This document shows positions 10,652 to 24,600 of a stretch of 64,000 nucleotides of DNA, piece after piece (position 1 is the stretch's first letter; each line of letters begins with the position of its first letter). The stretch spans positions 5,317,501 to 5,381,500 of the forward strand of contig NC_083506.1 in the NCBI RefSeq assembly GCF_032362555.1, given 5' to 3'. This DNA comes from Amyelois transitella (lineage: Eukaryota > Arthropoda > Insecta > Lepidoptera > Pyralidae). Under the pieces are notes generated by a model. The model was not told where the DNA came from. It saw only the letters and a program-made list of their open reading frames with translations, and did not search any database. Position numbers and translations under genes: made by a program.

Positions 10652-11577
10652 TCACACGTTTCTGAAATTCTTTTCAAAATTTCTAGCACATAATATAATT
10701 TTCGGGCGAGGAAGAAATAAGAAACATAAAATAGGTCGCACAGTAGTTGCAAGATACGCGGCACCACTACTAATTAAACTTATGACTGCGGTTTCATAAG
10801 TTTTAGGTATCCAATCAATTGGCGATATTTCGCGTTCATTTCCGTTGTTAGATAATGAGTAAACATGATACACGGATGTAACTGATCGCGGGACACAGAG
10901 AACACCATAAGTCACTATTATCCAGAGAGATAATTTCAAAGCCGCAATGGAATCACGGTTCCATATTTCGAAAAATAATTTCTTATTTCTTAATTTTATT
11001 ATAATTAATGTACAAGTGACACTCATTATAACAATTGGTAAAATTAATTCGAAGACTGCGAGCAAAGTGTGCATATTTATTAGGTGATTAGTATCTACGG
11101 ATGTGCATTGAAAGTGATCACGATCGACGTGAATTACTGTGGAGAGTACAAATTCTGGTATACTCAGAGATACGGCCAGCACCCAAACAAAAATAGTAGG
11201 TGGTGCGACTGGGACATGGGTGTCTGAGAGTCGATAGTCTACATTCATAGTTCGAGGTGGCGTCGAGGAGTCACTTTTTGCTACCAGACTATGTCTGGAT
11301 GTTCTAATTTCGTCGTCCTCGTCCTGAAAATTTTTTTTATTCCTTTTTATGGCTGCCTTTTCTTCCATATTGATTGTCGCCAGTGTGTGCAAGGCAATTG
11401 CTACTATCAAGTATGAAGACGCCGTTGATGCCAATACGCGGAAACCTCGAAAGGCTGAACAAGCACCATAGCCGAATGGCCAATTCTTGACATTGGTGGA
11501 CCACAGCTCAGGCGTCAAAGATGCTCCAATTAGAAATAGGTCTGCGATAGCCAACTGTATAACAATGGAATACACGC
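10652..11577 (-). CDS. GPCR exon 2 (TM2 to C-terminus)
   Basis: This exon begins after the TTTGTTTACAG acceptor and runs without interruption through TM2-TM7 to a TGA at 10654-10652. The short C-tail (KNFRNV) lacks a Cys-rich palmitoylation motif apart from LCARN. The ATG visible a few codons upstream is intronic. Confidence 0.88.
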
Positions 11578-12941
11578 CTGTAAACAAAACACAATTATAA
11601 GTTCTTAGGGCTTTCTTTTTTATTTTATATTAGCAGCTGGGAATTATATCCCATCGTCTTAAACACTGTCGGCTAAAGCTTTTCGTTTGCACATTATGCT
11701 TGTGTGGATGCCAGCTTCATATGCACTACGCATTTAACATTCGAGTTATTGCTATTTGTAAATAAGTATTTTTTTTCTATTTCCTTCGATAAATAAAGAA
11801 AAAATGTCTTGTACAAAAATACTTTTTGACGTTTTGCAAATAGTATCTGCAATTAAATTTGTTCTCTTAGTAATGTTACGGATCTTATTAATAAAAATAG
11901 TAAAAGCGCTGACCCCCCTGTATTGCTCTTGAGAGGGGGTGGGGGAAGAAATTTAAAATATACACCAGATTTTAAGTTGGACTAAGCCTAACATCCGTAA
12001 AAACGAATTCAAATCGGAGCAATAGTTTCCGAGTTTTGCGATTACAGACATACGTACAGATAGGTAGAATATATTTAAGGATATTAAACAACAAGTACCC
12101 AATAAAAACTCAACAGAACTGTTTACTAGAGTCCGCCCGCCCGGTACCTAAATGGTAGAGTTATTTAAAAGTACAAAATCATCCCCTTGGCATTAGTCCA
12201 ACTTGCATTTTTAGGAAAATAATAGTTACTGCGAATTCTCTTAAATATTCTAAAGTACCTATATCTAAAGTATTTACCTACGGAGTATTGACCTATTTTA
12301 AATAAACTTCTTAGATACCTACTACTTACGACGACGTATAAATACATACAGAACTGACGACAAGAAAGTCAAATAAACATAGTAACGTCTTTGGCCCTAG
12401 CGGGGTCGACAGAACCAACAGTCTTCAAAGGAACGTTACTACGTTACTAACGTTCAGCTGTAGGTATGGGCTTTGATGGACCACATTATGTATGTATATA
12501 AAAATTGATAGAATGCAGTAGTGAAATAAGTCGTCGTACTTAGTTATTTGAACGTATGTATTTTGAAAATATTAACCTATTCGGGAGAAAAGCTGTCACA
12601 CTCCATGTTTATTCCCGATAAATTCAATTTTACACAAGTTCATGCTTACTTTGTTGTCTCTCTTAGTATACTGGACTCGAGTAACGAGTCAAACTAAGTT
12701 CTAAGGACCAAAATAACAATCTGTAAATTCGCCTACCGTTTCTTGCCGCCTTAAGAAGTGCTCCTACAAGCGTGCAATTAGTAACAGCAGCAGTGCCTCC
12801 GACGCACGCTATATAAACAGCAAGGGCCAGCGTAGGGACGAGCGGCTCGGAGGACTCCGGCGGCGGTTGGGGCATGGCGAGCGAGCGTCGTCGGCGCCGG
12901 AGGGACGTATCGGGATCAATGACTCTCGGACACTGCGTCAC
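10652..12941 (-). CDS. Class A (rhodopsin-like) GPCR, orphan peptide-receptor type
   Basis: There are two coding exons: 12941-12737, then 11577-10652, joined in phase 1 across GT..AG into 376 residues. Seven hydrophobic segments are visible. TM1 is in exon 1 (LALAVYIACVGG...). TM2 carries the conserved LAIADL Asp. TM3 is preceded by the disulfide Cys in GYGACSAF, and a second Cys lies in extracellular loop 2 (HFQCTSVD). TM4 to TM7 follow. The TM3 end reads HTLATIN where DRY is expected, TM6 has CVP instead of CWxP, and TM7 has RPILC instead of NPxxY. Intracellular loop 2 carries an insert of about 55 polar residues rich in Lys, Asp and Ser. I cannot assign a ligand. It would sit in the plasma membrane. 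A shorter start at the Met near 12875 is possible. Confidence 0.85.
11578..12736 (-). other. GPCR intron
   Basis: A 1159-nt GT-AG intron. Positions about 11960-12060 match a repeat also present at 25930-26035 ('ggagcaatagttt' with a 'agcctaac' flank). Nothing else was recognised. Confidence 0.7.
12737..12941 (-). CDS. GPCR exon 1 (N-terminus and TM1)
   Basis: It runs from ATG at 12941 (or the Met near 12875, before PQPPPESSEP) to ARNG at the GTAGGC donor. An Arg-rich stretch (RRRRR) lies between the two possible starts. TM1 is the only hydrophobic segment, and no signal peptide is evident. Confidence 0.8.
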
Positions 12942-15200
12942 CCGCGTTCTCCGCCGCCGTTCCTTGTCTTGGTTTTTTTTTCAATGATGATTCACCGCCT
13001 CAACATGTGCACACGCGTATAGTCTGTACTGTATCTTTTTACCCATTTATTTTGCGTTTATAATTCTCTAACTAATTTTTGCCACGGAACTTGTGGTCGT
13101 TGCTTGCAGGTCGTGCTTCCAATATGTGAGGATGCGTACGAATGATTAATAGATAGCTTACTAAAATATTATACATAGAAGGACTTTGTAGCTGTTTTGC
13201 TCATTATTATTCAGAAGGTGTTGTATTACTACCGGCCGAGGGTACCGAAGGCTGCATTGAAGTGGTCGTTTGCAAACTAAATTGGCGAGTTTCTAAAACC
13301 AGGGCAAAATAATACTATTCATTTATCACATTTAAATACTTTATTTTAACACTTATTCGATCTATGAAGGGCCAACCTCGTAGTCGAGTAGACGTAGTTA
13401 CTTAGTCACGGTTGCATCCTCTTTAATCTGAAAAGGAACTCAGTGTCGTCCGGGCCGTATTGGAGCCGTATCACGATCCTTCGATCCTTGCGTGAATATC
13501 GAGTTATCCTGTCGGACCCTGAGAACCTGCAGTGCAGCTAGAACATAGTTGGTTTGTATTAGCCACAGCAGGTTATCAGCCATTATAAAACTTGCTAAAT
13601 AAATTATCCAATAATTATTTAGGTAGGTACTTAATAGAAAAAAATCATTGGTTTTTGTCAAACTAAACAAAGCCTGGTCAAATCATTGGTAGTATTTCCC
13701 CGAAATTGCAGCGAGGTGTTAGTCATCAATCCTCAATGTGGGAAATACAAAGAATATTTTGAAGGGATATCTTACCGTTATTCACAATTCATTCACAGCA
13801 CTGCTTTTGAAAACTTTGTACCTACTGTCGTCAGTTACGGTTTATTAATTAACAGTTCTGTCTTTTTGGGCACCGTACCTACAATGTTAAACGGGATCCT
13901 ATTACTGTGGATCCGCTGTCCGTTAGTCACCAGTCTCATGATAGTTGCAATTTGTCGGTTTTTTTTTATTTGATCCTTTTATGCAGATGTTAAGCTCTAA
14001 TCACGTAAGTACGTTTACGTGATTAGAACTTAACATCTGCTCTCTTTGTCTTTATACGCTGCTGACTGTACCTACAGGTTTTTACTAGTCACTTATGTCG
14101 TTAAATGCGTATAGTGGCTATCCCTTCTCCGTGTGAGAAGAGACCTTTTCCATATATATGTATAATGCAGATTAACTGAATTGCTGAGCTGAGATTATTC
14201 GCATTTATGCACAGACCTTAACCTTTCTATGGGACCACACGGACACTCTACTCCTTTGAATCCAAAAATATTTTTTCAAATTTGATTATAAATACCGATG
14301 ATATGAATGAACATACATAAAAAAATATGGTCAAATTGAGAACCTCCTCCATTTTTGAAGTCGGTAAACAAATTCGCTCGTCTTATAATAAGTACTTACA
14401 CTAACTGCAAAAGAAAAAAAAATGAAGAATTTGTGATCTTTATGTTAAAAACATAATGTAACATTTAGTTTGTAAGACTACCGACATTATCAGACCAAGT
14501 AGGCGTAACTTTTAAACTTAATTCCAATAAATTATTCTTCAGAGAATTGAAAATCGACTTGCTGATGCGCTGATGCGGGTATTGGGTAATTTCTTGATGT
14601 GTGTAACTTTTAACTCTTTTATATAAAAACTCCTGAATTTTCGTGAAAATTTGCAGTAATATAGGTAGATTAGACATTGAAATACCATAATAAGTTAAAA
14701 TCACTAAAGGTTAAAGTAGGATGAAGTAGCGGACAACAGCTAGTGTTTCTTTCTATATAAGTACAAAATTTCAAAGTAATAAACCATTATCTGTAGCACT
14801 GCCCTTACAGTTTGTAGGTAGGTACGTAAACGTACAGTGGCCTACCATCTGATGTTTAAGGTATATTAGCCTGATGATGAGATCATGGAAATAAGGCAAT
14901 CGTTTTGATATATCTAAGTATAAGAAATTGTACGTTTCATACAATCAAAAAGAAATTGCGGCAATCCACGTGACTATGTTACACTGTGTGTTGCTAATTA
15001 GTTAAATATTTCAAATAGCAGAGATGAGTTCGCTAATTAATAATGAGAGATACGTAGGATCAAAAATATGATAGCGATTTCGTGTCATTAGAGTGATTGG
15101 TGTGGTGAGTGATGTGGTGCCTGCGGAGCATGCATGCTCGGCAGTCGCCGGGTAGTGCTGTGTCCGTAATGATTGGGTCGCGACGTTGCTCATACATTTG
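12942..15200. other. Divergent intergenic region between GPCR and ADAMTS
   Basis: The two genes are transcribed away from each other. Apart from the palindrome at 13983-14040 and a retroelement tail-like 'ggacaacagctagtg' near 14730, I see no supported gene. Promoters for both genes should lie here. Confidence 0.6.
13983..14040. repeat. Near-perfect 26-bp inverted repeat
   Basis: Arms 13983-14008 and 14015-14040 pair with a single mismatch around GTACGT, which is itself palindromic. It is similar in design to the palindromes at 367 and 8061 but unrelated in sequence. Confidence 0.85.
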
Positions 15201-15498
15201 TTTTGCTTAGCAGAGGCCTATGCGGCGGCGCTGGCGGCGGGCTGTGCTGATGGATGACTCGCGACAATGCTCCTCCGGGGACGTGTGTGGGCGGTGTCTT
15301 GACAGCCAAAATCTGCACTTTCCTTCGACTTTCTCTCCGAGGTGCGAAAGGTGTTCATTCGGGGGCTCGCAATGCTTATTCGGTAGCTGGCGCCGCATAA
15401 GTGTGCGCGTTCTAATCGTTCATAACACGAGCCCGCTCGCGCGCGGTGCATCGCGACTGATATTCAAAGTACCTGCATACGACTTCCGATTTTTTCCG

Positions 15499-15504
15499 TA
15501 TAAA
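15499..15504 (+). promoter_or_regulatory. Candidate TATA box of the ADAMTS gene
   Basis: TATAAA sits 68 nt upstream of the ATG at 15572, inside a GC-rich island (15200-15700). A transcription start about 30 nt downstream would leave a short 5' UTR. Inference from sequence only. Confidence 0.4.
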
Positions 15505-15571
15505 GTAGTGTGTCGTGTAAGAAAGGCTGATTCGTCTTGTAGCCGGTGCAGTGAGATGTGAGAGAACAGCC

Positions 15572-15646
15572 ATGACCGCGAGAGCTGAGATAGTGGCCGT
15601 AGCGCTGTTTTTCGTGCTACGAGGCGGCGCGCCTGCGAGTTTTCCC
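15572..15646 (+). CDS. ADAMTS exon 1: signal peptide
   Basis: ATG at 15572 begins MTARAEIVAVALFFVLRGGA, a clear signal peptide with a hydrophobic core and small residues before the cleavage site. The exon ends in phase 0 at GTAAGT. The upstream in-frame GTG codon is not a start. Confidence 0.85.
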
Positions 15647-18600
15647 GTAAGTTTGCAGCAGCCGCCGCCGCTTGGCGTGGGCGGGCGGGGTGCACTATAT
15701 TGCATGCTATACCTTATAATATTTAAGCGTAATTTTATTTTAGTTTACGTATATACCATCTTGTACGTGTGCATAAATTATAAATTAAAAAAAACGCTAC
15801 TTAGAAATAATTGTTTCGATAAAATAAGTATCATACAACTTAATTAAAAGAAATGTTGGATGTTTCTTTTTTATTCAAAAATAATAGCAAATGTTTACTG
15901 CATTTACAGTTCCTTCTATTCAGAAGGTATATTTCGAGATTCTTGCAAGTAATCGACTCTTTGCGGGCTATTAGAAATAATATTTTTTGCTTATTTATTG
16001 AAATTTATAAGCTTCCCTATTAAATTAAGATTTTTTTTATAAAAGAATTGAGTGCGTTTGACTTCAATCTGCCTGGTGGTAAGCAAGATGAAGCCTAAGG
16101 TGGTGCACGCAGTTTTAAATAGTGCCTATTCAATTTTATTATTTAATTTAACAATGAATAATAATAATAAATTAGATAATAATCTAATAGAGTAAATAAA
16201 TAATAATAACACATCCATTTGCTAAAAATGGAATTAATATTCACAACACAAACACAAATATCGTTCTACTTCCTCCTGGTGTTAGTCCTGGTTACTTCCT
16301 CACTACCTCTCTCTCTCTCTACGAACCGATCTCTACATTTTATCTTGGTACATGTGGTTATATATGTTAGTGTGTTCTTTTTAATTGTTTTATATTCCAA
16401 AATTCGAATAAATGTAATGGAGTACATATATGTACTCAGTAAATTTTTCAATACCTGAAATCCATAATATTATTAGCATAAGGTAAATAAAAAAAAAATT
16501 ACTTATTATAAAAGTAAACGAACGAAATTTATATGTGTGGAACATGTATGAGGTCGATGTTAATTACGTGACTGACTCATTATGGTTAACTTCTACACAT
16601 ACGTATGATGTTAACAAAATACTTCAGCGGTTACGAATACCGCAAGTTCGCAATCATTGACAAAGTACTCGACCCACATGATTTGTTTAATATGGTCGAG
16701 GACAGACAAGTCACAGCTTTAACGAATAGTTCATAACGTAGGTGCACTTGAGTTTTTATTTGATTTAAAATATGAACTGATGAACATACGGTCGGTACGG
16801 AATAGTGACGCTTTGTAACAAAGCTCTAGGCAATAGTAAGTTTTTTGTTAAACTAAGTAAATAGATAAATTAATAAACAAAGGGTAAAATTTAATAAGCA
16901 AAATATTTTGACAAATAAAACTAATCTACCGTATTAGATTTTCGTTTGCTGAGAGTGCATTAAAGTACTTATGCATACTTCACGTTTATCTTGTACCTAC
17001 TTAAATGTTATTTAGAAAAGTCAAAATTAACAGAGGATAAGACTTCAACTTGCACGTATTAATCAAAGCAGTGCGTAGTAGTTTTTTATATTCTTATGTT
17101 TATTATACCTTAAATATTAATTTTCGGCGATCGAATAGGGATCTATTTTTAGCCCCACAATCACAACACAACACTCTCCTCTGACACGAGTCAAAACTAA
17201 TTCAAAAGAAACAAAATATGTAAAAAGTGTCAATATCAGAGTAGTAGTAGTACAGTAGAGTACATGACAACTCTCAACAAAGTAACAAAAGCTTCATTCA
17301 GAAAAACAAAACTAGGACAAGTCCGTGTAAAGTCGACTGTGGGCTTACCTCTATTATGACATAAACAATACAAAACTATTATGTCACGAAATATTCGTGA
17401 GATTTCGATAAATAATAATTTTACTAGATGAACAAAGTAATAAAACTTTCACTATATTCTTGTCCGTATGCCTAATAATAATATTATTTATTTTGTCAAT
17501 TATCGCTATTACATAATAAATAAGTTGGGAGCTTTACCGCACCAGATCACGTAGCGGGTTACACAAGAGCAAGCCTCACGTACCGTTTTTCAATCGACGC
17601 GGATGATTCACATGGCGCTACATACAATGCAGCCGCGGGGTGCCGCGATCGAGACGTGATCGCAGGCTCTGCGTAATGGACCCGATGCCAATAACTTTCA
17701 TCGTAAATACATACAGACGTAACACTCAAATTGTGTAAAAAATAATGAGGTGCTCGACAATTGTCCGGTACATTTCGGGTATAATTCACTGGAACTAGCA
17801 TTGTCTCGCAGAAGAAATGGAAAAACAAATAGTTTTACTTTCCCCTTTACTTCGCTCACATCCGCTAATGTCGAACCTACACTTAGCTGACTCACGTGTG
17901 GTGTTGATTTCGGTTTCACTCGTCTCCATCGGCCGCACTGACTTGCCAAAAGTCGTGCATTAGTACCTATACGTGTATACAATGAGCCCAACAAACTACT
18001 TACATTTTCATTCAATGCCGCCTTTTCGGAGAACATCATCAATCATTTCATTTTGTGCAAATAACAGCTAAGTCATAAAGCAAGCCTAATTCGTTGTACA
18101 AAATAGTATCGTCGCTAGTGATACTTAGGTGTTCGTAAATTCTTACACCAAAATTCAGAAACAAATATTATCTATGTGAGAAGGTACATTCTCACGTCAC
18201 TCCTGTCATCAAAATTAGATGAAGAAATAAGTGTTTTTAATCTAAGGGGTCGGTCAAGTATACCTACAGAAAACTTTTCAGTTGTAATGAGAAAACTAAC
18301 TAGGTACCTATATACTCTGTACGAGTTCTATGGTTATTAGTCAATCAATAAAATGTATCACCGATTACAAAGGTATGTTTTCATAAAAACGATTCAGTAT
18401 TTTTATATCACTTGCCTACCTGCTTGTTACGTGTTGTTGTTTTGCGGGAAAACTATAAGTAACAAAGTTTCCATGAGATGTTATTTCTAACGAAAGTTAT
18501 GATTTCATAAATAGGTACGTAAAATATAAGACATCGTTTGTATAGAATTTATGAATATATAATGAATTTTCCGAAGAAACTGATGCGGGAAAGTTCGTTG

Positions 18601-21600
18601 TATTACATAACCGTTTGTTGTTTAATTTTATATGCCGTTTGGTAGTAAAACAAACCACGGCAAAGGTCGTAAGCAGATTAGAAACTTATACCTACACTAT
18701 TATAGGCAGCGTTAATTGACCTTACAACTGGGGTAAAGATTCATCACTAACCATTAATTGACATAACAAACAAATAGTCGTGAGAATTTTAAAACAATGG
18801 GGGGAAAGTGGTGTCATGCGTCTCCACCTCGCTTGTCACCCAGATGTCCTCGTGGGGCCCAGTTCTGGTAGAATTTATCTTCAGACCGAATTCAATTTGA
18901 CGCGTTCCTGATACCCACATTGATAGCATTGTCAAATAGACATGTCAAATATTAAAGATGCTGAGTAAGTCTGAATAACCATGCATTCAAACATAGCTAA
19001 ACATGCGTCATCTAATGATTTAATTTTTGATTTAGGTACGAGTATGTCGGTTGTGGGTGTAGAGAAAAGATCATTGCATCGCTGTTGATCGCAAAAATAG
19101 TTTACGCTTAGCTAGGACAGAAAAAAATAATAAATATATACGGGACAAATTGGAAAGATTGAGCTAGCTCCAGAGTAAGTGCATGTATTTTGTGTTTTGG
19201 TAATAATAACTCGACGATATAAAAGTAAGTAAATAAACATCCAAGACATAGGATTATTTTAAAAACATCGTTTTTTATAATGACCTGACTGGGTATCAAA
19301 CCCATAATCTGAAATTCAGATGTAGAAACATTACCACTGCGCTAAACAGGCTGTTGATGTTTCTACACCTCTTGTCTTTTTAAAGAGGGTAAATTTAAAC
19401 GTCTGACAATAATAGTACTTAATTATCAACATGAAATCACGGCTCTTTCTTTAAATCAAACGGGTAGGCAGAATCGAGATCTTGCCACTTGCCACGATCT
19501 CTGCATACTTCTTTCGCTTCTTCCACTTTCATAGCTCTCTTCAAGCAACCACGTCAGTTAAGGGTACCTACTAGTATTCGTTAAGCAACAAATGGACTTC
19601 ATAAAAAGATTACATGAATTGCAGGGTTGGTGGACTAGCGACGAGCAAGGCCGGGAGCACCAGGCGCGTGGCGCAGACGTGCAGGTGGTATACCTGCCGG
19701 CGCTGCTGCCGCGGGAGGCGCAGTTCGCCGCCGACGGCCCTCACGGTGACATACCGCTGCCGTACAACTTCGATGCGTTCGGACGGTGAGTCACTTGACT
19801 AATTTCTTTAAACTTAATCTATTAAATACTTCATAATATACATCATCGATAAACTCGGAAAGTGTATCGATGATGAAGACGAATAATTGAACTAGCGATT
19901 AGTGGTTGCTCCGAACTTTTATTTCCATGGAGTTATTTAGTAAGTATTTAATTAATGTTTTCTGGTTCTAATTAAACTGCTAACGCTATGGGGATACCAA
20001 CAGACAAAAAGCCGTGAGGATATCTAAATGAACAGATTGGTGTTCCGTTATTTACCGTAAGGCTTCGGATTAGACAGATAATTATGAAATGAAACAGCTT
20101 CTGATCTATCTTTGAATAAAGGAAATTCAGCGTTTACATATCTGCATTCCAGGAGTTTCGAATTACAACTTGTACCAAATCGAAGACTGGTGGCACCGCA
20201 GTTTGGTGTTTGGTCAGAGCGAGGACAAGAGGAGCCTCTGTCTGCCGTCGACGTCTCCTGCCACTTCTTGCATGCCGGTCCTGATGCCGTCGCCGCATTT
20301 TCCGCCTGCAAGGATCATTCTCTGGTAAGCCATAGTCATTACATTACTGTCATTACAAATGACATTTATTAAATCTCTCTGTTCAATCATTATTTTTTAT
20401 ATAGCATAATAAATAATGATTGAACAGAAAGATTCAGCCAATCATGAGCACTAACATTAAATTCTGAATAGGCATTATTTTAGCTTTAGTGTACTCACAA
20501 ATTTTATGGCACATCAAACTTTTTAATCGTCATACATACATAACTCATTCAAGTTATTTCTATAAGCATAAATAAGTAACAAAAATATTTTTATTGCTCA
20601 AATAGCTTTAGCCTTTAGCCCTTAAATTTTTTCCTTGAACTGTAATTGTTATTTTTTTAAATTCGCAGTAACAGTTTTTAAATTTGTTTTAATCGTGGCG
20701 AGACGGAGCGAAATTTATTTCAATTGATCAATTAAAACACACTCAACTTAGAAATTGTGTGGAGAATAAATTTAGTGACCTGAATTGTGCTGCGTAATGA
20801 GACAGATTCGATGATTGATCACCTCCGTGACATGCAACGATATTCTCACTTTTTCTAATCTTTACTTAACTATACTTAGGTACCTACATATGAGTACTGT
20901 TGTGCTGACAAGATAGTACCTATATTATTTAGTTTTTAATGAATGAAATAAAGTATGTATTAGTTATTACGATATTTTTTATTGTTTTATGTTAAATTAT
21001 GGAAATATCCATATCCTACATGTAATGTTAAATAATAATGGCTGTTTAAAAAATGGATGGTTTATTAATTAAAACAAAATTAGAGAGGGAATGGGCCTTT
21101 CTAAGACTTAAATCAAAAACAGCAGTTATATTCTAATATTTTGTATTCCAGCACGGACTTATCGTAGTAGAAAATTCCACATACGAGGTTCGTCCTTTGC
21201 CAAATGGGTCTGGTCGTGCAGAGAACGGTGACCGCACCGCGCATATCATAAGACGCGCGCCGCCGCCGCCCGCGCCGCTCGACGACGCGCGACCGCTGCG
21301 ACCGCGCGTACGACGCCCGCGCAGGCACTACCTCCGACCGAAGGCCAGGCAAAAACCCGGCCCGCCTAATTACACAATAGAAATCGCTCTTTTTTTGGAC
21401 GAAGCTGCTTATAAAACCTTCCACCCCTTCATGAATTACAATGAGGCAGATCTTAGGGATATGCTGTTGGCGTATATCAATGGGGTAAGTCAATCTGTGC
21501 AACCACATTTCATTGACCGAGCGAGCGATGCGAGTGAAGTCTATCAACAACTTGAGATATCTTTCGAACCGTTGATCTGATTTTGATGAAGTTAAAAGGT

Positions 21601-24600
21601 ATATGCAGGATATGTCAATATAAATTTTAAAGTTCCTGGGGCATAAAAAAATTAATTAACAGTCATTTTTATAAAAAAAAGTATTCGCGAGGTCTAAGTT
21701 CGAGGCGAACGGCTAGTTATTAAATAAAATTAAGAGCGTTGAAGAATTGCAGAGGCTAAAATCTTAAAAACACTTCCATATTCAGTTGATGAACACATTT
21801 TCAGGTGCAAGCCTTATACCAGCACTCATCACTTGGCACTCACATCCAACTGTCTCTAGTACGGTTGACGTTCCTCCGCAGTCAACCCAAGACGTTGCCA
21901 GCTCACGCTGAGCGAGGCAGGCTGCTGGATGCCTTTTGTGCCTATCAACGCTCTCTCAACGTGGAGGACGATGACGATCCGGAGCATTGGGATATGGCAC
22001 TTCTACTTTCTGGGTAAAAAGAAAACATGCAAATGAATAATGAACATTCATGATTAAATGTACCAAATCATCATAATTTGACTGTTTTTTTGGTTGCACA
22101 ATCGCTGGGGAGGCAATAAAACAGAGAGATACTCTTAAAAATATATAACTATTCAAAATTACAACTAGACTGAAAGAGATCCCTTCACGGGATACTTCCG
22201 CCAATGCAAGTGATATAGTTCCTTTTCTACTATGAACTACTCGTATTTTATAATTGTGTAAATTTCTGTGCAATAAAGATATTACAAACAACGATCCATA
22301 TCCAAGCATAGGATCAAATTTTGTAACCTGTAACCTTAATTGTTAAGTTATTGTTTCCAGACTAGACTTCTACTCCGAGGATGGCGGTCGGCGCAACGGC
22401 GTGACGATGGGCCTCGCGCCGGTGGGCGGCGTGTGCCTCGCGCCCCACGCCTGCGTCGTGGCTGAGTTCGGAGCCAACGACATGCTGGGCCGGCCCTACC
22501 CGTCTGCCGGCTTCACTTCGGTCTACATTCTCGCACACGAGATTGGGCACAAGTCAGTCAATAATGATCTTCTGTTTACTCCTATAAAAACTCTCTATCT
22601 CGCCAACGATGATTATTTTTTATAAAAAAAGTATCAGGATGCCTCCACCGCTAAAGGTCCTGCTAAAACTATTTAGCTTTTTATACCTCAACTATATACA
22701 AAGCTGAGCAGACAGTGTTCATCGTTTCTCTAAAGAATTTAAATCAGATCCAACTTCTTGTGACTGGGCTAAATGGCTTCACTAATCCTTACTTTGATTA
22801 CTTTTTCAAGCAAGCTTTCGGGATTTTTTTAAACAATAATAAAATATGTCAAATCTCTAGAGTTTATATTTGGTTGAGTTGAAATTATCGTCTACCATTG
22901 TTACAAACATTTTAAAAATTATGGATAAAATATGAAAGGTAACTAAATCTTTTATCTACGCAATACTAGTATACCCATTTGTAATGATGCAGGCTAGGTA
23001 TTTGCTATAGATTGATTTAGGGCAAAATGCGAAAGGCCGAAGCTAAGTGCCTTTAGCTAACTGAAACCATACTTTTACAAGCGTGACTTACATATTCGGC
23101 AACTTAATTTACTCCACAGCTTAGGCATGCACCACGACGGCACAGGCAACTCCTGCGCACGTGACGGCTACATCATGTCTCCTTCCCGCGGCACCAGCGG
23201 CGAGGCCACATGGTCTCCATGCAGCGCGCAAGTGGTTGCGGATCTACAGTATGTTATCACAAATTACAGTTATGCATGAAATCCTTGTAGGAAATGAAAG
23301 CACAGCCCAACCGCTGGATAGATTTGACATTTGTGATGGAGGTTCCTTACGTGATCGGCGTTGACAATCCTGGACATTCCAAACTACTACATTCCGTACT
23401 CGCATTGATTTCGAGCCTACTAACCGTGTGTTCAATATTACGACGCACTCGCGATCCAGACTGAGCCGAAATGCTAGAATAACTCGTAGACAAATTTATC
23501 TAAAAATTTAGTAATAATAGAGACAGTCTAGTCGTAAGTAGTAAGCCGTGCGGTTCCCGGCACCAATACAAAAAAGAATAGGACCACTCCATCTCTTTCC
23601 CATGGATGTCGTAAAAGGTGACTAAGGGATAGGCTTACAAACTTGGGATTCTTTTTTAGGCGATGGGCTAGCAACCTGTCTCTATTTGAATCTCAATTCT
23701 ATCATTAAGCCAAATAGCTGAACGTGGCCATTCAGTCTTTTCAAGACTGTTGGCTCTGTTTACCCCGCAAGGGATATAGACGTGGCCAATTGTATGTATG
23801 TATGTAGTAGTAGTAAGTACAGCTTTGCTGTAAAAGCTTCATCAAAGTTGGATTATAATAATTGTTACTGACGTCCTTTTTTGTCGGTGCATGAATTTTA
23901 TTCGTCGGGTCAAGTTGTCAAGTCGGCGCAAGTATTTGCATATCACGAATCTCAGGCATTGTCGTCTACCACTTAAGGCATAAATACCGAATGTTATCTA
24001 AGTACTTATGTATGTTGATTCTATTTTTGTAGATGGGCGACTTGCTTGCAAGATGGCGGGGACGAGTTGGACTCTCCTGATGAGCTGCGACATGAGAAGT
24101 TCAGCGGTGCTCCCGGCGCCGTCTGGGGAGCCAAGCGGCAGTGTGAGGTAACGTGCTTGTGAAGTACGGAGTATTTCTGCTGGCAGAGTCTCGACTGTCA
24201 ATTGACCGTTACGAGTAGTTATAGGATTACGGGTGTACTGTCAGAGAAAGCAACAGCGAGAACAGTGTATCCTTCCCATGATTCGGGTCCTATAACCGGC
24301 GGTTGTTAGAGCGATAAACTCTCATGATTGTGTTGAAAGAGTAAGTAAAAAAATATATCCTTACATACTTTTTGCTTCGTTTATTTGTACAAAATCTGTA
24401 ATTAGTTTTTGCGACGGACTATTGTAAAATGTGACACAGGATATTTTTTAGTCCCTACCACATACCACGGTATACCTTCCTCATCTCGGTGTGTTTTCAT
24501 TTGAATCCTCGGCCGTTTTGCTTCCGTTTTTCATCATGACCGACCTGTACGAGGATTGAACCCCGCGGAACTTTGTGATTCAGAGGCAAAATTTTATCAT

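Noticed and set aside
13686..13973. 95-codon plus-strand ORF
   Set aside because: It does not begin at a convincing start and shows no domain; chance ORF in intergenic DNA.
15207..15705. Several overlapping ORFs on both strands
   Set aside because: These come from the GC-rich promoter island; the only supported coding here is the signal-peptide exon from 15572.
17698..18042. 114-codon minus-strand ORF
   Set aside because: No recognisable motif, no splice context and AT-rich surroundings; probably chance.
21113..21550. 145-codon minus-strand ORF
   Set aside because: Antisense shadow of ADAMTS exon 4, whose plus-strand frame has clear homology and splice borders.
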